64,000 nucleotides of DNA from assembly GCF_019175385.1 (NCBI RefSeq), contig NC_083344.1, positions 28,894,231 to 28,958,230 on the forward strand. Direction: 5' to 3'. Shown piece by piece: positions 37,403-45,988 of this stretch. Numbering within the stretch: position 1 is the first letter of the stretch; every line of letters begins with the position of its first letter. The notes under the pieces are model-generated. The model was given only the letters and a program-made list of their open reading frames with translations. It had not been told where the DNA came from and ran no database searches. The stretch is from Lycium barbarum (Eukaryota; Streptophyta; Magnoliopsida; Solanales; Solanaceae). Made by a program: the position numbers and the translations under genes.

Positions 37403-37842
37403 TATCCAGGGGTTCGACGGGGCCCTGTCCGGTCATATTTCACTGTTGATACTCTTAGAGGTCTGTAGACATATGTGTGGGTTGTGTATAAGTTTGTTCA
37501 GCTGTGTCTATACGATGTGCTATGGATATTGATATGTTGTGGCAGCCTTGTCGGCTTGCGTATGATATTGATATGTTGCGACAGCCTTGTCGGGTTGCGT
37601 ATGATATTGATATGTAGTGGCAGCCTTGTCGGTTTGCGTATCATAGTATGTTGTGATTAGTTGTGACTCCTCAGGAGACAGGTTCTTTGAGTATGTATAT
37701 ATATGATGACGTTACGAACCTTTGGAGTTTTTATGCAAGTTTCCATATTATTTCATTGATTCGGTTTGACTATACCTAACATTTACGTATATGAGTGTCC
37801 AGCTCGGGGACTAGTCATGGCCCATGGGGTTGGGTCGTAACA
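34916..37842 (+). repeat. LARD-A 3' LTR (2927 bp)
   Basis: TGTTACACCCC to GGTCGTAACA; the usual TGACA end has a G-to-A change. It has a TATA-like CTATTTAAGG near 35478, a hairpin cluster at 37194-37250, a (TA)n run at 37354-37399, and three AGCC-N5-GGCT-type units at about 37540, 37581 and 37619. Host pol resumes right after. Confidence 0.9.
36876..37008 (+). repeat. 19-bp minisatellite, 7 copies
   Basis: Same unit as at 32662, with starts every 19 bases from 36876. The first copy is degenerate (GATATATTTATGGA). Confidence 0.88.
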
Positions 37843-39362
37843 GCACATGTCTTGTTTGTGAGAAAGAAAGATGGCTCCTTACGAATGTGCATTGATTATA
37901 GACAGTTGAACAATGTGACAATAAAGAATAAATATCCACTCTCGAGAATCGATAATTTGTTCGATCAATTGCAAGGTGCCAAGTGATTTTCAAAGATCGA
38001 TCTGAGATCGGGGTATCACCAAGTAAGAGTCAAGGAGAAAGACATTCTGAAAACGGCTTTCAGTACTAGATATGGTCATTATGAATTTTGGGTAATGTCA
38101 TTTGGGTTGACTAACGCGCAAGATGTGTTTATGAACATGATGAATAAAGTATCCAGGCCTTTTCTAGATCTATTTGTGATCGTGTTTGTCGACGATATTC
38201 TAGTATACTCTCAGTCGGAAGCAGAGCATGCAGATCATCTACGTACCGTCCCTGGAATTCTTCGGACTTGAGAGTTATATGAAATTTTTTGAAATGTGAG
38301 TTTTGGCTAAATTCTGTGACTTTTCTCGGCCATATTATCTCAGCTAATGGTATTCACGTGAATACTCAAAATATCGAGGACGTGAAGACTTGGCCAAGGC
38401 CTATAATGCCTACAGAAGTCTGTAGCTTTCTAGGATTGGCAGGTTACTATAGAAGATTTGTGGAAGGGATTTCTTCTGTTTCTGCACCATTGACGAAGCT
38501 AACTCAGAAATCAATAAAATTTCAATGGACTGATGCATGTGAGAGCGGTTTCCAGGAATTAAATGATAGATAGACTTCAGCCCGTGTCCTGACGCTTCTG
38601 GAAGGATCAGAGGGCTATGTTGTTTATTGTGATACCTCTGGTGTCGGCTTAGGCTATTTTTTTAATGCAAAATAGAAAGGTTATAGCCTATGCTTCCATG
38701 CAACTATGAAAACACGAAAAGAATTATCCGACTCATGACCTTGAATTAGCTGTTATTATTCATGCACTAAAGATATGGAGGCATTACTTGTATGATGTAC
38801 ATGTTGATATTTATACAGATCATAAGAGTCTCCAGTATATCTTCAAATAAAAGGAGTTGAATCTTCGGCAGAGGCGATGGTTAGAGTTATTGAAAGATTA
38901 TGATGTTAGTATACTATATCATCTCGGAAAGGCAAATGTGGTGGCCAATACTCTCAGTCTCAAATCCATGGGCAGTTTATGTGATGGTCAATCGGAAAAG
39001 AAGGAATTAATCTGTGAGCTCCATCAACTAGCTAGCCTGGGAGTTCGTTTAATTGATTTAGGCAATGCAGGAGTTGGTATTCATATTCCAGCTATTTCAT
39101 CTTTAGACACAGAAGTAAGAAGGCGCCAATATGAATATTCCCAGTTGAGTCACTACCGCGATACACTTCCTCAGAAAGAGAAGTCACCATTTGAGGTTTC
39201 TATAAAGGGTATTCTTAGGTACCGAGACAGGCTATGTGTTCCAGATGTTGTAGGACTACGTCGTCAGATTCTAGAAGAAGCTCATTATTCTCGGTATTCC
39301 ACTCATCCAGGAGCAATAAAGATATATCATGATCTCAAGTTAATGTATTGGTGGGATGGAAT
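37843..39362 (+). pseudogene. pol: RT3 pol, middle part: RT, RNase H, integrase finger
   Basis: Resumes at [20 protein letters not shown] and runs through RT (FVDD motif near 38190), RNase H ([10 protein letters not shown] near 38818) and the start of the integrase HHCC domain (HYSRYSTHPGA...YWWDG), where LARD-B interrupts it. It is heavily decayed. Stops include TGA at 37984 (TGG-to-TGA after GAK), 38269 and about 38572. A 2-base loss near 38283 shifts the frame, and further shifts follow around 38650-38700. The longest open piece is 38857-39362. It cannot encode an active enzyme. Confidence 0.88.
39358..39362 (+). other. Target-site duplication GGAAT of LARD-B (left)
   Basis: GGAAT lies directly before the LTR at 39363 and again at 59181-59185 directly after the 3' LTR. 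Removing one copy and the insert restores the pol reading through WWDGMKKD. Confidence 0.93.
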
Positions 39363-39900
39363 TGTTACACCCCAGAAAATTTCGTGTTAATAAGGCTACA
39401 GACGGCTTAATGTGAGCTCGAGGAGGATCAAATATCACAAGGATAAAGAATGAAATTCTACTGTAGTAGCATGAGTATGATATTTGGAATTCGTACAATA
39501 TGATTGGAATAATACGTTAAAATATATATAGCCCTCAAAACCGCAAGCTGAGGTGGGGCACACATGATGGGATTTTTATAAAGGACATATGATAAGTTAT
39601 ATGGACAATATATGTGAAGTTAAACACAACTCAAGAAGGACCCTTGAGCCAAATCCAAGTGTAAGCCCTCCAAAAAGATGTTTTTAAGTTACGTGTTCGG
39701 GTGATTTGACTTCGGGAGGCCATAACCCCATTATTATTTGGGAATTTCGGAAAACTCCTAAAATTAGAGTTGTAGATAATTGAAATACCTTTCCAACCAT
39801 AGGTCGTGGGCCAATATATGACATCGGGATAAAGAGTTATGGGCGTTTTAAGGCAGAAAGGTCAAGCTGGGCAGTGAGCTCGGCCCAACCCGATTCCAAG
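39363..39900 (+). repeat. LARD-B 5' LTR, first part
   Basis: TGTTACACCCCAGAAAATTTCG onward, aligning with 56338-56873. It ends at CCAAG, the left target-site copy of LARD-C (39896-39900). Confidence 0.9.
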
Positions 39901-42900
39901 TGTCACGACCCAGCCCCGTGGGCCGCGACTGGTGCCCTTCCGGGACACCCCAAACGAACTCACACCCAAATCATCGTAATCAGACTCGACCAAACTCAAC
40001 GTACGTTATTCGAACTCAACATCGCAATCAGACAACTACCGAACACTTATCCTAAGCAGTCGCCCGTACAGATCAAACAAATCACAAATCAGAAAGGAGG
40101 CGGAATATACATCGCCAAATTTCACACACACACATCAGAAAGGTGGCGGAATGCACATCGCCCCCAAATGCATACACATACATACAAACTCAGAGGCCGA
40201 CTTGGCCATAGTAGCGTACGGGCCACTTAAGATCGTAAAACAGACTCACATGCAAACACACCGGACCCACGACCCACAAATCTGACTACAGGCCTCTAGA
40301 CAAAACAGAACATATGAACATACGACGGGACAGGGCCCCGCCGTACCCACACATCCACAAATGTACAGAATACAGACACAACAAAAGACATGTACCAAAG
40401 TAGGCTCCGGATCAAAGGGGAGCTCTCCAACACAGCAGAATGAGTAGCCTAAACTGGAGGACCACCCAAACGAGCTTCTGTACCTGCGGGCATGAAACAC
40501 AGCCCCCGAAGAAACGGGGGTCAGTACGGGAGAAGTACTGAGTATGTAAAGCAGAAGGTACAGAAATCACAAACACAGCTGGAGTCAGAAAGAACCACCA
40601 CACCAACATCGCAAACAAAGCAAACCTGTGCGGGAGGCGAACGTACAAATGCAAATCAAATCATGTATAGGGTTTAGGAACGTGGTCACCCCCCGACGCT
40701 GGTGCCACAACACATCATAACTCCAGAAGGTTTCAAATCTCCGTACAATCTCCAGACACATCATATCACACACACATCATATCATCAGAACGTATCAAAT
40801 GCCATATCACATCATAACTCCATAAACGGTAACCGGCCCTATGGCGAGGCCTCGGAAACCGTAACACATCATAACTCCCGAATATATTATAGTGCGCACG
40901 ATCACAAAGTCGTCCCGGGTACCGACGAACGAAATCATAGCAGACAGCACGAACAGAGTAGTGCAGAAATCATATGCATATCAAAAATAATTTGTCGGAC
41001 TTAACATATAGTTTACGTAGAGGTATATACTGACGCCCGAAGGATCGGAGTAGGAATCAGACTGATCAAAGTATGCGTATAAAAGTTACGAAGTTCCAAA
41101 CTGCCAAATTCGCAAGAAAACTGTTCATAAGTCATTTTCCGAAAATCTCACATCATTCAAAGTATAGAACGTACATTAATGGCATAGGAAGTTTCAAACA
41201 CATCCTTGGGTCCTAAACAGACGGTTGCGGATCATAACGGACACAAACGAATCAAACAAACCGAATAAGGGGAGCCTCGGGGCTCGCGGGCCCACCTCGA
41301 GTCAAATTGAGGTGGCGGACACAAATCACAGACTTTCGGCTCCATAGAGCCATCTACAAAAGTTTCGAAGAGTTTCGGACACAACAGCACAAGTTATGGA
41401 GGTACGAACATTCTTTTAACCAAATGTGACAAAGAGGGTTCAATCGCGCTGAGTGAATAGTGCTCGAACTTGAACCTCGATTTCCAAGAGTAGGATTATT
41501 CCCGAGGGGCCGATCTTAACCTAGTATGTCTAGGACATGCCAAAAGAATGATAGGTAGGCTTTACATACCTGGTTGGCGCCTTACGCTCCTCAAATCGCA
41601 ATTCCCGTTTCGTCCAGAAACTACAAATGGTCACTTTTACCAGTTACTATTCATGAGAATTAACATTTTAGTCTTTAGGCTATATTTGGCTACCGAAATT
41701 TCGGCAGCACTTCCCCTATAAATCTAACACCCCCGAGACTTAGCTCGGCTCAAAATATAACAACATCAACAGCCCAAACATCAATACACAATACGAATCA
41801 CAATCAAACACACTAACTTCAAAATGGCACCTTATTACATAAGTTGGTAATTCTATATTCAAACTTCAAGATTCCAAATCTATTTCCACATTAGTCCATT
41901 CATTCACTCATTCAAAATTATCCAAACACACCACCAACAAGTTCCAAACCACATACAAACTTATTCAAAGTTCATTACTTTCCAATTTTCATTCAAAACA
42001 CCAAAAGTTACGACGAACGTTCTAACTTGCGTCGTTTCATTCCAAATTCATTATCATCGCCCATAAATCATATTTAAAGTCCTTAGTATCATAAATATAC
42101 TATGATATATACAAATATACCAAAGGTATACACTTTCCGATAACGTCCGAAATTATTTTCTAGCACCAACTCAATTCTTTAATCGATCCTTTACGACATA
42201 AAGATCACAACAACACATTATTCAAACTAAACAAGATAAAATTCTTATGCCTTGCACCACATGGGACTCACGGCCAAACACACCCTTTTATATACACACA
42301 CACCATGCACAAACACAACCTCATCCCACAATCTTCACACTAATCCAATCACTAACACATATATATCCATTTCATAACATTAAAACATAAAAATCTTACC
42401 TTTTTCTTGAATTTCTGACTTGTCGCAAACGTCGCTCTTTCTCCAAACTACTTGCATCACGTCGGAGAGCGTCTTGAGTACTCCACAACTATGTAAAACT
42501 TGAGATTTTTGGATCAACAATCAAGCTTGGAAATTTTTCTTTCTTTTTCTCTCTAGTGGCCGAAACCCCTCTTTCTTTATGTTCTTGATTTTTTTGATCT
42601 ATTTTCTTGATAATTACCAAGTGTGCTTGATATATATCCACTCATAGGTCATGTGCATAGCACATGACCTTAATGAAATGGGCTTGGGCTTGCCCCCCCC
42701 TTGGCCGGCCTCTTCAAGGACTTGGGCTTCAATTCCTTGTTGTCCAAACTTGGCCCAATTCGTGAAATGTCCCGTTTGGTAATTCCCGAAACTAATTTCT
42801 AAAATTCCAAATTTACGCTCGGCCTTCCCCGAGGTCTTGACATCAATGATTCCATAATCAACATGAGCATAGCAACTTGAATCAAATTATTTCCTCAACA

Positions 42901-42958
42901 CACACAAGTCTTATTTATTTTCTTGATTTCCCGTTATACGAAAATACGGGACATAACA
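39901..42958 (-). repeat. LARD-C 3' LTR (3058 bp), minus strand
   Basis: On the minus strand it starts TGTTATGTCCCGTATTTTCG right after the PPT and ends GGGTCGTGACA. The hairpin cluster is at 40484-40541. GGCC-N5-GGCC is near 40203. The AGGTATGTAAAGCC motif lies in the minus strand near 41570. Short frames such as 40246-40500 recur identically in the other LTR and are not genes. Confidence 0.92.
40484..40541 (-). other. LTR hairpin cluster, LARD-C copy
   Basis: On the minus strand: TCAGTAC-N7-GTACTGA, CCCCC-N8-GGGGG, CTGTG-N9-CGCAG (one G-U pair). The loops differ from other families but the stems are kept. Confidence 0.7.
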
Positions 42959-42994
42959 TTCTCCCCCCCTTAAGAACATTCGTCCTCGAATGTT
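42959..42994 (-). other. LARD-C PPT and pre-PPT hairpin
   Basis: The pyrimidine-rich plus strand TTCTCCCCCCCTTAA is a minus-strand purine tract abutting the LTR. AACATTCG-AGGA-CGAATGTT (minus) lies at 42975-42994. Confidence 0.92.
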
Positions 42995-43317
42995 GAATCG
43001 AACTCATGGGTGTCGTACTACTCCGGGAGGGTTCTCTTGATAGTTGTCCTTTATTGATTTCTCCGACATGTCTTCTTTACCAATACTAGGGTAGATTTTT
43101 TTCACATCACTGACTCAAATACCTTCATAATACATTTTCTCATACTCTACGTAATCACCGAACTCTGCACTATATTCTTGTAAGGGACGGACACTTTCCA
43201 GACATCATCGTCAATATCATCTTCTTTTCACACTCCTGAGTTTCCTTACCACATCGTCGTAATCTCACTTTACTTCATATCAGACACTTCATGCCAAACA
43301 GATTCAGAACTAAAACC

Positions 43318-43790
43318 GGACGGATTCATAATCGGAGGCAGACATACTCAACTATGGCGGACGGATTCGTAGTCGAAGTCAGAGGTACGGAAGTATATCA
43401 GACAGACTGAGATGTGTCAAACAAATCTGGGCTCGGAGTTAGACGTACAAAGGCGTATCGGACGAATTTGTAAGCAGAATCAACACACGAAGATACACTA
43501 GACAGATTCACAATTGAAGTCAAACGTATGGACTCATATCAAACGGATCCGAAATCAGAATCAAATATACAGGATTGTTTCATACAAAGTTGCGACCAGT
43601 CAAACCGAAGTGTATCAAACACACACGCGGTCAAAATCAAACGCACCGAAGCATATCAGACGGATTTATATCCAGATTCAGACCCACAGAGGTGCGCCAG
43701 ACAAGAACAGATTCAGAATCAAACGCACAAAAGGTTCATCGGACGGGAACCTAGTCGAACGCAGAAGTACAGAGGTGTACTAGGTAGAGC
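43318..43790 (-). repeat. Degenerate 41-bp tandem repeat in LARD-C
   Basis: Units resembling GACGGATTC...GTCAAACG...AAGTATATC start near 43318, 43359, 43420, 43460, 43501, 43541, 43617, 43658, 43699 and 43740, mostly 40-42 bases apart. The period is not a multiple of three, so open frames across it (43514-43783, 43528-43860) are incidental. Confidence 0.72.
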
Positions 43791-44279
43791 CTCATCGGAA
43801 TCGGAAGTGCAGAAGCACCACAGATGGGATGTCAATTTAGAATCAAATCATTCATATTAAAGCTCCAATAATTCATGAGAATGCCCCTTTATTTTCAAAC
43901 TCATTCACCAAGTCGTCACACAATTTACCTTGCGTCTTACGTACCAACTCCTTCAAGGATTCCAATTACTCACACTGCTTATCTTTTATTTACCACAACA
44001 TTAGTTTCCGGGGCTCGGCTCTCAACCCACATGGCACTGAATGAAAATCATATACACACATGCACATACACACGTTTACTCATACCTTACTGGCGAACAT
44101 CTCTGGCTATTATTCAAATTCGTTCAATTTCCCAAGAAGTGTTGTACCCTTTCCTTTTTGCCCATTTAGTCCGCCTCGTTCCGCGCGACTCTCGAAAGGG
44201 CACTAATTACTCCACACACATCCTATTACCTTTTGGTTACCTCAAATTCCCATCTACATTAATCATACTTACACTTATG

Positions 44280-44396
44280 AAAAACTTTGCATTACTTCCC
44301 AGGGGGTCACCCATCCCAGAATTGCTCTGGCTTGAGCACGCTTAACCCCGAAACTTTCACGCATTTTGATGCGTTAGGGCTGATATAATTCCATCA
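44280..44396 (-). rRNA. 5S rRNA-like sequence (diverged) inside LARD-C
   Basis: Read on the minus strand from 44396, the sequence aligns without gaps to the plant 5S rRNA consensus as I remember it. By hand I count about 70 identities in 100 positions from 44390 to 44291. The blocks matching the internal Pol III promoter are the best kept: GTTAAGCGTGCT...CAGAG (A-box region) and GGATGGGTGACC.CCTGGGAAGT (C-box). The middle, 5S positions about 27-46, is poor. A T5 run at 44284-44280 falls at about position 113-117, close to the natural 3' end. It is not a functional ribosomal gene by sequence, since the helix-forming segments have diverged. It could still be a Pol III promoter. Cassandra TRIMs carry 5S in their LTRs; here it is internal. 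Confidence 0.85.
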
Positions 44397-44532
44397 ATTG
44401 CCCTGCACGACCTTTGTCACGCAATTTTAGGCCAAACGGGGTCTTAGCAAATCTTTCGGAAATTTTTCGTAGCGGGTCCCACTCTCGGCTAAGCCGTACC
44501 ATTACCTTGTCGCCTTTCTGAATTTCCAACAT
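44374..44532 (-). CDS. Small open frame of 52 codons ending inside the 5S-like sequence
   Basis: On the minus strand an ATG at 44532 opens MLEIQKGDKVMVRLSREWDP and continues to LYQP with TAA at 44376-44374. It is basic (about 12 Lys/Arg) and not low-complexity, and its last dozen codons overlap the 5' part of the 5S-like sequence. I do not recognise it. GDKVMVRL is vaguely like the linker after integrase in gypsy polyproteins, so it may be a leftover of pol. Nothing shows that it is translated. Confidence 0.35.
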   Translation of the reverse strand: MLEIQKGDKVMVRLSREWDPLRKISERFAKTPFGLKLRDKGRAGQLMELYQP

Positions 44533-44730
44533 TCACTTTCATACACCTATACATATGATCACAACTAACCCACGAATTTAAGCCTCCAAATAGTCGATGT
44601 GATCCGATAGAAATGCCACCGTAAGGTGTTCTCTGGCCACCGACAGAAGAAAACTAAAGCCCGATAAGTATCGCGGGGCCTTTTGTACTTAGTCTACATA
44701 TTTACTTCTATATTTCTGGAAAAAATTGGG

Positions 44731-44800
44731 CAGAGTTTCCTCTGTATTTCTTACTATCCGAAACCTGTACACCAGAAATACCAACCACGCCTCACAGGGC
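44731..44800 (-). other. Conserved post-pol block with GAAA hairpin, LARD-C copy
   Basis: On the minus strand: GCCCTGTGAGGC (44800-44789), then CAGAG-GAAA-CTCTG (44744-44731). Same order and spacing class as in RT2, although no pol precedes it. Confidence 0.75.
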
Positions 44801-45113
44801 CAACACATATGTACACACATACACATCATATCACGTCGTAACGCAGCCACGCAGGGCTGATGACTTCAAATAGGAATTATAACATCGTCGACACTTACCA
44901 CACGTGCCCAACTCAAACGGCATCGGAGGCGTTTTCCTGTTTACCTTCATCCAGGATTTCCAAAATCACTCGAACGGTGGGGGTATTTAGTCGCCCTTGC
45001 CTTGGGTCACCCGGTCTCTCATTCCTTTAAATTTCTGTCGTCTTCATAGGACAACGTTTTGCGAATATCATACACATATAGAAAATTCTAAAAACTCATA
45101 CACTTATAAATAA

Positions 45114-45695
45114 TCAATATCGGGTCTGACCTGGGGAGCTGCCGTGAGAGGTATGTCCACTATCATCCACGTCTATCTGCTCCCTGCCTATCCGGTCTCC
45201 ATTATCGCCCGCATCTGAATCGGAGGGATACGGACGATCAGACAAATCCCGGCTCACTGACGACCCAGGCCAAGAACCGGAGAAATCCATAGCACTCTCC
45301 GAGGTGGCTGGGCTATCAGGGTTCTCCCTAACGATAAGAGCTGGCGCATATTTGAAAATCTCCTCCTGAGTCATCCCAGAAGAATGCTCCGATGGGCCTG
45401 CCTCATCACTATTCTCCTCCGCGGAGGTAAGAAGCTCCGGAGGGGTCATCGCCAGATCCTCCGAGATATCTGTGTCGTAGCCATCCTCCACGGGATCCTC
45501 CGCCCCAGGAATCGGGGACTCTGGAGGAGTCGTAGAGGGGTCCTCCGACGGATCCGTATCGTAGCTATCCTCCGGGGAATCCTCCGAAGGATCCGTCTCG
45601 ATCGAGTAACTGGGGCCCTGCCTACTCGGCCCCGGTGACAGCCTGGGGGCCTTCCTGGCACCCCCATCCTCATCGTCGGAAGTCGTCCTCTTCAT
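45114..45695 (-). CDS. Acidic, repeat-containing ORF (193 aa) in the gag position of LARD-C
   Basis: This is the longest clear frame in LARD-C, starting about 290 bases after the 5' LTR, where Gag starts in RT3. The N-terminus is MKRTTSDDEDGGARKAPR, a basic-acidic-basic stretch that could be a bipartite nuclear signal. Residues about 30-90 contain two imperfect modules, YDTDPSEDPSTTPPES and YDTDISEDLAMTPPEL. The rest is rich in Asp, Glu, Ser, Pro and Gly (DDSGHTSHGSSPGQTRY at the end), so it is likely disordered. There is no CCHC knuckle, capsid or membrane segment. A pyrimidine-rich tract ending CTGCAG (AG at 45718-45717) lies just upstream and could be a 3' splice site. I do not recognise a family. 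It could be a captured host exon, an accessory protein or a chance frame; I favour real coding because the frame is long, biased and stop-free in young DNA. Confidence 0.6.
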   Translation of the reverse strand: MKRTTSDDEDGGARKAPRLSPGPSRQGPSYSIETDPSEDSPEDSYDTDPSEDPSTTPPESPIPGAEDPVEDGYDTDISEDLAMTPPELLTSAEENSDEAGPSEHSSGMTQEEIFKYAPALIVRENPDSPATSESAMDFSGSWPGSSVSRDLSDRPYPSDSDAGDNGDRIGREQIDVDDSGHTSHGSSPGQTRY

Positions 45696-45972
45696 CCTTC
45701 ACCAACCTACAATCACCTGCAGGAAGAGGGTCAGAATCATTTTTCCCCAAATACTGACGCTAACATTCTTTTCGGAGCCTTGCTGTGAACACAGCAATTC
45801 GTTGGGAGGAACCATCCTAACAGTATAGCTTTATCGCACGATCTAAGATCCCAAGAAAGGGTCACACAACATCCTAGATGTCCTGTAGCTTCCTGTTTAT
45901 AGATGTGGTGCACAACACATCGATAAACAAGACTCTACTAGACACGGCCTGTAGACATTCCGAGGACAAACC

Positions 45973-45984
45973 GCTCTGATACCA
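45973..45984 (-). other. LARD-C primer-binding site (iMet tRNA)
   Basis: Minus-strand TGGTATCAGAGC begins four bases after the 5' LTR end. It is a perfect match to the iMet-type site. Confidence 0.93.
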
Positions 45985-45988
45985 CTTT

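Larger units (their letters stand above)
30855..37842 (+). mobile_element. LARD-A: non-autonomous LTR element inside RT3 pol
   Basis: 5' LTR lacking about its first 110 bases, primer site, 1.3 kb non-coding interior, PPT and a full 3' LTR. About 90 bases of the host pol (after PPYRMA, before LFVRKKDG) are also missing at the left junction, so a deletion removed both. Its interior is a shortened version of LARD-B's, matching the two ends of 51367-56337. Confidence 0.85.

Noticed and set aside
40246..40654. Cysteine-rich minus-strand frames, repeated at 46334-46742
   Set aside because: They lie in the two LTRs of LARD-C and are identical because the LTRs are. They cross the hairpin cluster and have no conservation in other LTR families.
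43875..44345. 156-codon plus-strand frame
   Set aside because: It is antisense to LARD-C and its end is the complement of the 5S-like sequence. Composition is ordinary for AT-rich non-coding DNA and there are no family features.
45384..45673. Arg-rich frames overlapping the acidic ORF
   Set aside because: They are complementary or shifted readings of the Asp/Glu/Ser codon bias. The 193-codon minus frame has the better length and start position.
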